Below, piece by piece: positions 54,041 through 64,000 of a stretch of DNA of 64,000 nucleotides (positions are counted from its first letter, which is position 1; each line of letters begins with the position of its first letter). A program made the translations under genes and the position numbers. This DNA is from Phragmites australis (Eukaryota; Streptophyta; Magnoliopsida; Poales; Poaceae). The notes under the pieces were generated by a model. That model was not told the origin of the DNA, searched no databases, and worked only from the letters and a program-made list of their open reading frames with translations. The stretch lies in NCBI RefSeq assembly GCF_958298935.1, contig NC_084939.1:9625501-9689500 (forward strand), given 5' to 3'.

Positions 54041-54443
54041 TTTATGGGAGTTGATTCCTGAATAATAAACTGTTCATATTATATTACACTCTTTTCTTTT
54101 ATGAGTTTTTCCTATACGATTTTTAATGAGGCAATATCTACTTTATTCCTTCTATTTTCCCAAATGATTTTTAGAGGTTTTAATATGATCCAAAGATCAT
54201 AATCATTGCACTCTAAGCTCACCAATGAGTTTTTCCTTTTAGGTTTCTCATATGAACTTACAATGAGACAATGTCCGATATATGCCATATCATTTTCTCT
54301 TTATATTTTTTCATTGGGTTTTAAAGAAGTTTTAATGGCATATCAACATATGAACATATTGTTTTCTCCTCATATTTTTCCCACATGGTTTTAAAGGAGT
54401 TTTTTTAGAGAAGTTTATATACAAAATGATTGATCAAGGGGAG

Positions 54444-54643
54444 TATTATAAATAGACATCACGTAGTGTGATCAATCAACAAAACTACTGTTTGGTTGCA
54501 ATCAAAGAAACATCTGTTGGAAGCAACCGTTCACCCCGAACGGACAAGTTTTACATCTCCTATACTTACATAAATATGTAAATACTATTCATAATAAATA
54601 TACGATTCATTCCCTATTGTCTACTTGCAACTCTACTCAAACA
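54444..54643 (+). repeat. Element F 3' LTR
   Basis: 200 bp; starts TATTATAAATAGACATC after AAGGGGAG and ends CTCAAACA. It pairs with 46576-46794. Confidence 0.88.
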
Positions 54644-55249
54644 GCGCTGAGCGCTGCGGTGGCGAGGTGAAAAGAGTGGAGAAGATACCTCTCTTGAGTC
54701 TTGAGTTATTTTCTTCCTCTCCCCCTCTCGTTCCTCTCTCTAAACCTCCGGATCTCTGTGTTTTAATTTTACACTGTAACTCGTTGGATGGTGAAGTGAC
54801 ATTGTAGCACCGCCTTCCTCACTGCACCGCAGCGCCGTGCCGACGTCCTCCACCGTGCAGAATTAGAAAGGATTTCACGCACATGCGGGGTTTAAGCCGA
54901 TGGCCTTGCATCTATGCGCGCGTGAGGGTATGGTGATGGCTGCTGGGTCCTGCAGAGAATATTGCTTCAGAATATCCTTTCAGATTGGAATTCGGGAAAG
55001 GCTAGAAAATGCAAACAAGATAAGAAAAATACCAAATAAACTTTGAAAAATCCAGAGATAAATATTAATACATTTCGAAACTAAATACAATATTTTTGTG
55101 TTATGAAAGTGTTTTCCACTATCTAGACTAAATTATTTTTAATTGCTGAAAATTAAGTAAAAAGTCTTTAAAATATGAGAAAGTTACTATTTAATAATTT
55201 AAAAATATAACATTCCAATATTATGGAATTTTGGGATGTAACAATTATT
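54644..55249. other. Possible right part of element D LTR and unassigned sequence
   Basis: The first 200-300 bases are GC-rich and could finish the D 3' LTR. From about 54990 the sequence becomes AT-rich and ends near 55242 with TTTTGGGATGTAACAATTAT, resembling the inverse of an LTR start (TGTTACATCCC). No gene is supported. Confidence 0.35.
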
Positions 55250-56374
55250 AAAAAAATCGTATCTCACACCGATGAACTCCCTCTTTCCTCCAACGATGAC
55301 AATGGCATTCACGGGATTACAAAATTAGCTCACTAGGTCTGCAAGGGGCAAACTAGTCTTTGCACAGCTATTTAACGGCTTGATTCATGGAATTTAATCA
55401 ACGATGGCAAAAGGGGTAAGGTTTGCAATATGGATGGCATATTTCAGATTATGCCTTTTGCGATGGCTAATAAGGATATCACTTCTTTGATCTATGAAAC
55501 ACTATTAATGATCTCTAAATCATAATAGAGGTAATTATAAGAGCATATGCACGACAATTAAACCACTAGATGAACTCGTTCCTTGTTGTTTATATTTTCT
55601 TGAACGGGTTGCTACTAAATTCTTATGATGTTTTATTGTTTAGGAATATGGGAGAAGCATCACAAGTTCACTTGGATATCATCTCTCGAAGATCAAGTCT
55701 ACTGGGACTCAAAGATGAGCCATAGTAGGATTCCAAAGTCTACTCGGAGTCTCAGGACAGCACATCAGTAAAATAGGCATAACATTCGCATACGGAGTCC
55801 AATTGAGACGTTCTTAGACTTGCTGGAAAGCTTATGATGAGACATTTTCAATGGATCTAGCCTCACCCTTAGATTCCATGTAGATTAATCAAAGTCTATG
55901 AAATAAGGTGTTGTATCATCGTTGTGGGCTTTGTCGGGTCTTGTAAGCGTGTCGGGGTCGGAGTCCATATTGTGTATGCCTCTCCCCATGGCTGTACAAC
56001 CCTCCTAGGTTGAACTCTTCACATCCCCCTGTTTATATATATTAGTCATCATAATTTAGACTCGGGTTTTACTTAAATATTCTATTTTAGACAGTTTTGG
56101 TGTATATCTATTTGTGAAACTCCAACTTCGAGTTCTTTATTAGTAATTAGCAATATTCATAATGCATCTACCGTGTTCTTGATTCATTTGTAGGAAAAGC
56201 TTTATTGGCGAGGTCAATCGCATTTTAATACGGTTGATAACCACGGAGTAGTGGAGTAGTGGTTGTGATGGTTCTCAATCTGTTCTGGTCAGAGCCTTTG
56301 GATCATCAATGTCGAAACTCCATCAAAATGACTTATCACATTACCTTTCGAAATATATAGCAACACTCCCATCA
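55250..56374 (+). repeat. Element C 5' LTR (left edge approximate)
   Basis: It ends ...CCCATCA two bases before the PBS. TTTATATATATTAG at 56031-56044 is a TATA box candidate, after the words GTCGGGTCTTGTAAGCGTGTCGG typical of gypsy LTRs. The left edge could be anywhere from about 55237 to 55630. Confidence 0.55.
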
Positions 56375-56376
56375 AG

Positions 56377-56388
56377 TGGTATCAGAGC
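56377..56388 (+). other. Element C primer-binding site (initiator Met tRNA)
   Basis: TGGTATCAGAGC is the canonical plant PBS complementary to the 3' end of initiator methionine tRNA. It fixes the orientation as plus. Confidence 0.95.
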
Positions 56389-56689
56389 TTCGACTATCCG
56401 TTAGGTAATCTTGTTTATTCCCTTTCGTTTAGTTGTGTTTCATTACCTTAAAAAATTGCCCTACAAAAAGATTTAGATTTTAGTTCTTCGATGTCCAAAC
56501 CATTTTGTGTCTTCTTGTAATTTTATTTTCAGTTTTTGCATTGTCGAGTTTGAGTCTATCATCGGTGCCTTTGTTGCTGCTCAAGTTATTGTGTTCTAGT
56601 TTCTAGCACCTAGCCTTTGCAGTTTTAGTTGTTGTGTATCTCAGCTTAGGGTCTTGCCTGCTATAGCCGAAATTGTGTCACCAGTCGTT

Positions 56690-56860
56690 TCGAACACCTA
56701 CTCGGATTCGACCATCTACTCAAGTTCGATCACCTAGTCGGATTCAACCGCCTACTCGAGTTCGACCACCTAGTCGAATTCGACTGCCTACTCGAGTTTG
56801 ACCACCAAGTCGGATTCGACCACCTACTCTGATTACACCACCTAGTCGGATTCGTCCATC
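56690..56860. repeat. 18 bp minisatellite in element C leader
   Basis: Alternating 18 bp units of the type TTCGACCACCTAGTCGGA and TTCGACCGCCTACTCGAG repeat about nine times. A poly-purine GAAA microsatellite follows later in the leader at about 57160-57186. Confidence 0.85.
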
Positions 56861-57625
56861 TACTCGGTTTCACCCTCACAACCTAGTCGGAGTCTTTCTG
56901 TTTCCGGTTGCTCTCGAACACCCCCACGCACCCATCATATTGTGCATTGCCAGACAAAGTTCGAGTAGCAATTTCATAACCAAAACAGAGCTAGCCAAAG
57001 TTCAGAGGGAGAATATCTTTTTATTACCTTTATAACCCTACTCTCCGAAAAAAGTTTGTGACCCACTCACCTCCTTGGACCTAGAAAATGTAGTAGAAGA
57101 GTTTTGAGTTTGTGTTACATTCGCAAAAAAAAGAAGCAAGAAGCAAAAAATGCTAAAAAAAGAGAAAGAAAGAAAGAAAGAAAGAAGCAAATAGTGCCAA
57201 AAAAGAAGAAGAAGAATTCAGTTTCCTTTGTGAACTTTTGTTTCATTGGGCTTGTATCTATCCTATTTTTGGGCTTTCTTGAGCTAGTTCTAAGAACTCG
57301 TTTGGGCCAGCAACTATAACGAGTACTATGGACTTTTATTCAGCTTTGCTAATCTGATTTCATTATTGCTATTCCTTTCTACTAAATATTGCTTGTCCGA
57401 GCTCCACTTTCTCTTGATTAGAACAGCTTTCCCCTTGCAACCACCTCACTCGCACCCAATAAGGTATCACGAACCAGCCACTGATTGTTTCACTTGTTGT
57501 GATTGGTATGAATACTTATAAGAGCGTGGTAACATGCTTGAGAGAGTATGATTCCACCTCCATCTTCACCACCTAGTAGTTGATAGGGATAATAAGTTTT
57601 TGTTGTCTCCTGTTTTTTACTAACC

Positions 57626-58850
57626 ATGGTAGATGAAGCATCGGATGCGCAAGAATGTGTTTTGAGGGAAGAACTCACGATGGTGTTGGATAAACATCGC
57701 CATGCTATTAATGACAACATCGAAAAGAAGCTTGCAGAAATAAATACTACATTGTAATGACTCAACGCAAGTATTGCAATACTTAATGCATGCTTTGATA
57801 GGTTGGTCAATCAGCCACCGAACAATGGATGTGTGGATCCTCAAGGTGCATCTCATGAACATGAGGAGTCCGTCACAGATGATGAAATTTTTAGACAAGA
57901 ATGCGACACCTATGATGCACGAGAAATGAAACTGATTAAACTTCAATCGTCAAGGTATGAGAGGCAATAATTTTCAACAACATAACGCACGAGTTACTGA
58001 TGATTCATTTGCTAAAGTTAAGTTTATCATACCATCTTCTACGGGTGTTTATGATGCTAAAAGATGATGGTAGAATAGAAATTTAATGCTCACTTAATTC
58101 CTGAAGTGCATCGAGTCAGGCAAGCCACTAGCAAATTCAAAGATTTTGCCATGATCTGGTGGAATAGGGTATGCAATGATAGTTTAGCGCCTACTACATG
58201 GGATGCTTTAAAGGTTGCTATTCATAACAGATTTGTTCCACCCTATTTTCAACATGATTTGCGTAAGAAATTATTCATAACAGATTTGTTCCACCCTCTT
58301 TTCAACATGATTTGCGTAAGAAATTGTAGCTCTTAAATCAAGGCAATAGATCCATATAAGAATATTATCAGAAGCTAACAATTAGTATGTTGCGTTGTGA
58401 TATTGTTAAGGACGAAGAGGCTACAATGACACACTTTTATGTAGGTTTAAGACGTGAAATTCAGGACATAACTAATTACAAAGAATATGATAGTGCTCTT
58501 AGATTGTTCTAACTTGCATATTTAGCAGAAAAAGAAATGCAAGGATGACAGCAGAGGCCAAGAAATAATTTTGGAAGCATGACTACACAAGGATCAACTC
58601 CGGAATAAGTCAAAACAGCACCACCCTCTGCTACACGATCTGCTACCCCCTTCTCGAGTAGGGCACGTTCAACAGCACCTCTGACACTGTCACAAACACC
58701 CGAGGTAAGCAAATCTACTAGTGTGTAGGCTCTAGCCAAGAGTTTTTCTTCATTAGCTTCCACGAGCCGCACAACTGGGATTGTATGCCATCGATGCAAG
58801 TGAATGGGCCACATCATGAAGGATTGCCCAAGTCAGCGAGCGTACATTGC
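57626..58850 (+). pseudogene. Element C gag with zinc knuckle
   Basis: ATG 57626 (MVDEASDAQECVLREELTMV) starts the head. The capsid core is seen at 58106-58260 (ATSKFKDFAMIWWNRVCNDS, TTWDALKVAIHNRFVPPYF). A 53 bp tandem duplication (58221-58326) repeats NRFVPP-coding sequence and shifts the frame. The zinc knuckle CHRCK, stop, MGHIMKDCP is at 58785-58830, with a TGA inside it. The encoded nucleocapsid is therefore dead. Confidence 0.82.
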
Positions 58851-59059
58851 AACAAAAGATGGTGGATATGCAAGAGCTAGTGATGTTAAGGATGAATATG
58901 CTCTTGCGGCAAACCAATTAGGTGATGAGGATGAACAAGAGACATATATCGACAATAAGGAAGTGTTCGGTGCCACGACTACTAAGAACTATAGGACCCT
59001 CATTGTGCAATGAATATTAAGAATTCAAATGGAGCAAGCAGAACAGCTACAACGTCACA

Positions 59060-60628
59060 ATTTATTTCAAATGTTTCTCGTAGTCAAGGATTTTCGTGTT
59101 CGTGTCATTATTGATGGAGGAAGTTGCAACAACTTGGTAAGTTCAGATTTGATAAGGAAACTTGATTTGTTGATAAGAACACATCATCATCCATATCACA
59201 TTTAGCGGTTCAACAACAGAGGTAAGGTGAAGGTAATGCAAACAACTAGGGTACATTTTTCAATTGGTCCATACCATGATTATGTTGATTTTGATGGGCA
59301 AACATGCTCACTTTTGTTAGGACAACCATGAGAGTCTGATACTGATATAACATATCATGATAGAAGTAATAAGTACACCCTCATGCACAAAGAAAAGAAA
59401 ATAATTTTTCTACCTTTAACCCCTGCTGAAATTGTAAAATATAAAAAATAGATAGCTGAAAATAAGAGAAAAGAGCATGAGCATGAATATAAAAATTAGC
59501 AAGTAGCGAAACATGTTTTCCCATCCAAAAAGGAGAAAGCGATGATAACTCCTAAATTCAATCGAATTAAATTGAAATGATGTATTATGCTTGCTACTCA
59601 ATCTGACATTGCTAAAATTTATGATAATGAGCTGTCATGCTATGCTTTTATATGCAAAGATACCTTAGTTTCACTTGAGGATACATCTAGCTCTTTACCT
59701 CCTGCTGTTGTTAACCTTTTGCAGTAGTTTGTGGATGTATTTTCAGCTGAGATATCCCCAGGATTACCACCTATTCGAGGGATTGAGCATCAAACTGATT
59801 TGATCTTGGGAGTGACTTTGCCAAACTGTGCCGAGTATAGAACCAACCCAGAGGAAACTAAGGAAATTCAGCGATAAGTCCAAGACCTTTTGGACTACGG
59901 GTACATATGAGAAAGCCTTAGTCCTTGTATTGTTCCAGTTTTTTTGGTTACTAAGAAAGATGGTAGTTGACGTATGTATGTTGATTGTAGAACTATCAAT
60001 AATATTACCATAAGATATCGTCATGCTATCACTAGGCTAGATGACATGTTTGATGAGTTGAGTGGTTGTATAATTTTCACTAAAATTGACTTGCGAAGTG
60101 GATACCACCAAATTAGAATGAAACTTGGAGATGAATGGAAAACTGCATTTAAAACTAAGTTTGTCTTGTATGAGTGGTTAGTAATACCTTTTGGGTTAAC
60201 TAATGCATCGAGTACTTTCATACGATTGATGAACGAAATTTTACGTGCTTTCATTGGAAGATTTATGGTGGTGTATTTTGATGATATCTTGATTTATAGC
60301 AAGTCACAAGAACTGCATTTTGACCATTTATGTGCCATTTTTAATGCTTTGAAAGATGCATGTTTATTCGGTAACCTCAAAAAGTGCACCTTTTGCACAG
60401 ATCATGTCTCTTTTATTGGCTATGTTGTTACTCCGCAGGGATAAAGGTGGATGAAGCAAAAATCGAAACCATATAGAGCTGGCTGACCCCTAAGACTATC
60501 ACACATGTGAGAAACTTTCATGGTCTTGCAGAATTTCAGCATCATTATTGCCCCATTGAACAAGTTAACAAAGAAAGGAGTGGCATTCAAATGGGAACCT
60601 GCATAAGAAAAAGCATTCAAGGGGAGGA
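59060..60628 (+). pseudogene. Element C protease and reverse transcriptase
   Basis: The protease has VIIDGGSCNNLVSSDLIRKL near 59107. RT is open from 59974 to 60444 with [39 protein letters not shown] and the catalytic YFDD in [11 protein letters not shown]. It ends at [11 protein letters not shown] plus traces further on. The first RT part (59780-59970) needs shifts. The RT catalytic residues are preserved although the protein is truncated. Confidence 0.87.
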
Positions 60629-61160
60629 CTGGGGAGGGGTACGCATGGTTCAGCCACTCCAAAACTCTAATTGTGCCCTCTCCACTAGACCTCTCAAAAC
60701 CCTATTTGTATGTGCAGTGCTAGTACACCAGCGTTGGATGTTCCATCTCAGGACGTGTGGATACCATAGAGGCGTTACTGCTATTGTGGCGCTAATCGGC
60801 TCAATGTCGCTCTGACAATGCAATCATGACTAGTCAGAACCCTCTCAACTAGATAGTCAGAATGCCCCTAACAAGGAAGTCGAACCTAGAAGTTGATCTC
60901 GACAAGGAAATAGAACCAGGAAGTTGCTCTCGACTAGGAAGTTGATTGTCTACGACAACCCTGCTATGTTCGACTGCTTCCTCTACATCGACACGCACGA
61001 CGTTGGATCGGTCTGCTCCAACACTTCTTTCACTATGATGCATATCAAGTGGTAACAATCTATGATCCTCTACTCAACGTTGTAATTCTCTCACATTGTC
61101 CATGGAAGATAAACTTGCTAGACTCCCCCCTCCTGTTTTCCCTGTTCAAGTTCACGCAAG
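60629..61160. other. Unassigned junction between element C and the F-box-like fragment
   Basis: No gene is supported. Imperfect GAAGTTG..TCTCGAC repeats (60870-60945) resemble the words in element C's leader. A word AAGTGGTAACAATCT at 61050 recalls a damaged PBS (AAGTGGTATCAGAGC). The region may be leader sequence of another lost element. Confidence 0.3.
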
Positions 61161-62330
61161 TCTCACTGAATGCAGTCATGGATTGAGTGGGACTCCCGTG
61201 ACCCGCACTCCAAAGCATCGTTAACCTCTTCGAAGAGCCAAGGGACTTCGCGTCCTTCAGTGGTGTGCGCCCAATGGTGCACTAGCGTTCGTCGCGAGGA
61301 GCAACTACAGTTCGTCCCGTGGGTACTCCAAAGCAATGAAGTCCTTGAATCGGGCATCGTCTCCTACTCGTTGGCAGAGGAAAGACTCTTCAGCAAGCAT
61401 GTGTGGCATTTGCAGGACGTACATGGAGGGTGGTAGTTTTTAAAGGAAGTTACCTCATCATACACGACTACCGAGATGACTTCACGGTAGTCACAAACCC
61501 ACTAACGGGAGAAACCTTCGAGCTACCCTGTCTACCGGAGTGACACAGAGGGTGGTAGTTTTTAAAGGAAGTTACCTCATCTTACTTGACTACCGAGACA
61601 ACTTCACGGTAGTCACAAACCCACTAACGGGAGAAACCTTCGAACTACCCTATCCACCGGAGTGGGCTCAGAACATGAACCCGAAGGGCTTCTTTGTGCA
61701 CCCGAAGGCAAGGTCCGAGCAAAGAACATTCATTATTATCTATTCATATCGCAACCGCTACCACAAGACGGGTGAGCGCTTCGAAGAGGCATCATGGTGG
61801 CAAGTCGGTAGCACCGGTGTCTGGTTCTTCGAGCCAACAGAGGATTTCTGGGCAAAGATATGGCCCGATAAGGGAAAAGAGGCGTGCATCATTCACATTG
61901 GGGGCCATGTCCTCCTACTCCGGAGTGACGAGCTATGGGCGCCCCCGCTAGAGAATACCCGATGGGTCTCGCTCCCCCCCCCCCTCGAGCACCACGTAGC
62001 TTCGCAGACCACAACATACTTGATGATGGTCGCTGGAGGTTTGGGACGCGGGTGGGTTGGCATGGAAACTCGAAGCTTCATGGCAAGGTTATCCTGCAGA
62101 GTTGGGATGATACATGGTATGTGCTCCTAGAAGACAAAGACCTCGTGGAACTTTACAAGGACTACATCTACTTCATCGGCTAGCTCGACCACCACGGTGG
62201 TCACCAGTACTATGTGTGGCAGTGGGACATTGAAGCGAATGTCCTAGCTATCCTTAAGACAATTCCCGCAGTGTCTCAGTGGGCACCAGGGACTTGGTTC
62301 ATACCAAACCTGAAGTTGGATGCTTTGTGA
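61161..62330 (+). pseudogene. F-box/DUF295-like gene fragment with 122 bp tandem duplication
   Basis: Joined frames read SLAEERLFSKHVWHLQDVHG, YRDNFTVVTNPLTGETFELP, FFVHPKARSEQRTF and WDDTWYVLLEDKDLVELYKD, ending FIPNLKLDAL. The pattern (NPLTGE..LP, then beta-propeller-like blades) suggests the C-terminal half of a grass F-box or DUF295 protein, an E3 ligase substrate-recognition part. No F-box itself is seen. A 122 bp tandem copy (61431-61552, 61553-61674) shifts the frame, and a C-run at 61975-61984 shifts it again. It lies inside element A's span. Family assignment is tentative. Confidence 0.5.
61431..61674. repeat. 122 bp tandem duplication
   Basis: TGGTAGTTTTTAAAGGAAGT begins at 61431 and again at 61553. 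The two copies differ at only a few sites (for example CATCATACACGA versus CATCTTACTTGA). 122 is not a multiple of 3, so the duplication breaks the reading frame. Confidence 0.95.
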
Positions 62331-62666
62331 GGCGAAGGGTGATAGTCTATGACATATATCACGTATAGCTACTTTGTATAGGTCGCACGAAGGAGATATG
62401 TTGGCACTTTCAGTTGGTAACCTAATCGCTAGTATTATCATGCAAAGGATGTATTTCGATTTCACCGCATGATAGCAGAAGGGTGTACCCTTGTTCAATA
62501 TATATAAATATATATATCTTCTCCTTAAACTTAAATTAACTTTGTCGATTTTGGGAGTTAACTTCGGCCAGCCAAAAGGGGGGACTGAGAGAAGGGTACC
62601 ACCCAACTATCTAAAGATTCTCGCCTTCAGAACCCAAAGTTAGGACCAAAACCACTAAGGGGCCAC
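62331..62666. other. Sequence before element A 3' LTR, no gene
   Basis: AT-rich, with a TATATAAATATATATA run near 62498-62515. Purine tract AAAAGGGGGGACTGAGAGAA (62573-62592) and AAGGGG (62657-62662) are candidates for element A's polypurine tract. Confidence 0.45.
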
Positions 62667-63299
62667 AGTTAGGGGAATGGTACTGTGTGGGCCCCTATTC
62701 GTTGGCTTTGGCCATAGCAATCAATTCCAAAGGCAAAGTAGGCTAGTATCAAGTCAGAGATGTTTTGCCTTATGATCTACAGGAGTTAGGCTCGAGAAGG
62801 TACATTAAAGCCTAAGGGATGAAGCCCGGAGACGAGGACTGAAGGACGAAGGGATGTGACGAGGCCCGGAGGACAAAGGGTACGATGAAGCCCTGAGGCC
62901 GAAGGGAGGCCGCGCAAGGACCTTTGGCAGTAAAGCGAAAGCTCATCTGGGAAGGAGCCAGCAGGTCAACCAGAACCCGACCAGAAGATAGCTGGAGGGA
63001 GACTGCTAGCAGCCCTAACAGAGGACTCGATGAGGGCCCCTTCAGGACACGTGTAGGGATTAAGTTGCATAGGACATCATAGGTGGGAAATGACTGTCGT
63101 ACCTCAAGAATATTCTTAGATATTCTTTAGTGATAAAAGGAATATTCTAATGGGTAAGAGGTACAAATGTAATGATGATAGAAATGGTTGAGATACGTCT
63201 ATAAATACCACCACTTATCTGATGTCATAAAAAAGAAGAACCGTTATTATACTTATGGTTACAAGTATTATTCACTGTGTTGCGATCACGATCCCAACA
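62667..63299 (+). repeat. Element A 3' LTR
   Basis: It aligns collinearly with 8638-9278 (shared AAAGGCAAAGTA, CTAGTATCAAG, CATCTGGGAAGGAGC, ACAAATGTAATGATGATA, and the end TGTTGCGATCACGATCCCAA). The start has decayed from TGTTGGG to AGTTAGG. It ends CCCAACA and is followed by CTACT. Confidence 0.83.
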
Positions 63300-63302
63300 C
63301 TA

Positions 63303-63595
63303 CTAAACATACTTGTGGTGGCGGCGAGGCAGAAAGTGGTGGTGGAGGCGGAAGAGTGGCGGTGAGACGCAATACTCCAAACCTAGCCAACTGATCCAAG
63401 AGATTAGTGCTACGCCAATCAGGCAAGGATAATAAATACCTTCTTCATTTTCTACTCCGTGAACTCTCACTTCATGTCCAGGTTGTTTTCCGGCAATAAA
63501 TATGATGTACAACAACACGGATGCAAAACTCAAACCAATCATCAGCGAACCAAGTAGATCAGGCAAATGCGGAAGTGGATCTGAGGAGAGCTCAG
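63303..63595 (-). CDS. Terminal exon of a predicted membrane protein, abutting element A
   Basis: On the minus strand, after an acceptor-like GATAGATTAG, a frame of about 96 codons runs to TAG at 63305-63303. It contains two hydrophobic helices, LLGSLMIGLSFASVLLYIIF and YYPCLIGVALISWISWLGLE, separated by a polar loop (KQPGHEVRVHGVENEEG) and ending in a His/Arg-rich tail HHHFLPRRHHKYV. I do not recognise the family. The stop codon overlaps the CTACT duplication, so element A inserted right at the end of this coding region and moved the 3' flank 54.7 kb away. The exon start is inferred. Confidence 0.45.
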
Positions 63596-64000
63596 GTAGT
63601 CCACAAAGGATCGGCGCACTAATCTATCTATGTTATTCCACTAATCAATATGTACAGCTAACATAGACATTCTGATGAGCTATTAACATCTAATTAATCA
63701 ACAAAAAGAACAGAGGCATGCTTCTAAACCAATTAAAAAAAAATGAGCGCTAGATCGAAACACCGTCTTCATGATCTCTCGATGCAGTCGACTGGTCTGA
63801 GCAGGTCTTGCTTGTCCCAGACACAGAGTCGAGGGGGCACGACTGCTCCGAGTCGAAACAGTCTCATGGCTTCCCCTTGGCCCTTGCCGCTCCAGTGCAG
63901 CAAGCTGACAGCGGCGCCGCTGCAATCCGGCTGGCGAGGCCGTGCTGGTTCTACCAGTGGTCCACTGCCATGATTTGGCCGATGAACACGAGCAGGAACG
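63596..64000. other. Upstream part of the membrane-protein locus, no firm exon
   Basis: Probable intron sequence (AT-rich, 63600-63740) followed by a GC-richer block (63800-64000) that may contain an upstream exon on the minus strand, but frames are interrupted and no splice pair is convincing. Confidence 0.3.

Larger units (their letters stand above)
46576..54643 (+). mobile_element. Element F: Ty1/copia retrotransposon with unusually long leader
   Basis: LTRs 46576-46794 and 54444-54643 share nearly all sequence (ATCAATCAACAAAACTAC, GGAAGCAACCGTTCACCCCG, CTCTACTCAAACA). They start TATTAT and not TG. A purine tract AAGGGGAG precedes the right copy. Order gag, protease, integrase, RT, RNase H is diagnostic of copia. 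About 2.5 kb separate the 5' LTR from gag. Coding parts have several stops and shifts. I see no matching 5 bp flanks. Confidence 0.85.
55250..60628 (+). mobile_element. Element C: 3'-truncated gypsy retrotransposon
   Basis: An LTR-like stretch ends just before a perfect PBS (56377-56388). It is followed by a leader with a minisatellite, gag (57626 on), a zinc knuckle, protease and RT to 60444. Traces of the next residues (TPKTITHVRNFHGLAEF) run to about 60600. After 60628 there is no RNase H, integrase or 3' LTR, so the element was truncated. The left LTR boundary is approximate. Confidence 0.75.
8638..63299 (+). mobile_element. Element A: old Tat-type LTR retrotransposon forming the outer shell of the nest
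   Basis: Two direct LTRs of one family, 8638-9278 and 62667-63299, bracket 54.7 kb. The base run before the first (8633-8637) and after the second (63300-63304) is the same 5-mer, CTACT, as expected for the two ends of one insertion. The sequence just before the right LTR does not match CTACT, which argues against an independent solo LTR. After the left LTR come a PBS and gag; its own pol was not found. The interior is occupied by elements B, D, G, E, H, F and C. The two LTRs differ at many sites, so A is the oldest layer. Confidence 0.8.

Noticed and set aside
46571..54648. A target duplication for copia F
   Set aside because: Flanks CCGGG and GCGCT do not match; shifting the boundaries by a few bases did not help.
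62667..63299. Reading the right A-type LTR as an independent solo LTR
   Set aside because: Its left flank GCCAC does not match its right flank CTACT, while the left flank of the other LTR does.

Overview
The window is nuclear DNA from a grass (Poaceae). Evidence for this is a GC-rich monocot-style two-pore potassium channel gene, abundant MITEs, CACTA elements, and Ty3/gypsy elements of the Tat lineage that carry the antisense 'putative gypsy type transposon' (PF04195-like) gene typical of grasses. No bacterial, plastid or viral replicon features are seen.

Layout. 1-291 is the broken start of a Ty1/copia gag (minus). 944-2029 is the one clearly intact host gene, a vacuolar-type TPK potassium channel (minus). 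2480-3128 holds two MITE-like elements and 3919-6114 a probable solo LTR. 6736-6939 is an exon-like host-type fragment. It is followed by a foldback MITE (6946-8484) that is split by a 1.3 kb non-autonomous CACTA element (6968-8252, TSD AGT).

From 8638 to 63299 almost everything lies between two direct LTRs of one old Tat-type retrotransposon, A. The outer flanks of these LTRs carry the same 5 bp, CTACT. A has its own LTR, primer-binding site and gag, and has been filled by later insertions. These are: a foldback/MULE-like element split by Tat element B (10559-20641, minus); chromovirus-like gypsy D (gag 22.2 kb, RT to integrase 41.6-43.9 kb, chromodomain 46.2 kb); LTR element G (23848-41646), which sits in D's reverse transcriptase with TSD TCGAT; the youngest element, E (24632-39464, minus, TSD ATGCT), inside G; CACTA element H (43898-46170) in D's integrase tail; copia F (46576-54643) near D's 3' LTR; and truncated gypsy C (about 55.25-60.63 kb). 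Between C and A's 3' LTR lies a degenerate F-box/DUF295-like gene fragment with a 122 bp tandem duplication. Immediately beyond A is the terminal exon of a predicted membrane protein (minus); its stop codon overlaps A's target-site duplication.

The most interesting unit is in element E. Opposite to gag-pol it carries a gene with its own TATA box, a start codon, a 78 bp intron that joins the two reading frames exactly, and a product of about 1,126 residues (PF04195-like head, basic NLS-like patch, long coiled coil). Element B has the same layout in ruins (TATA box, several introns, stops). E's LTRs also carry arrays of a 73 bp unit, 7 copies in one LTR and 9 in the other. Each typical unit holds a palindrome around CACGTGGC, a G-box/ABRE, upstream of the LTR TATA box. 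All coordinates come from reading the sequence by eye. Family assignments rest on recognised motifs, not on database searches.
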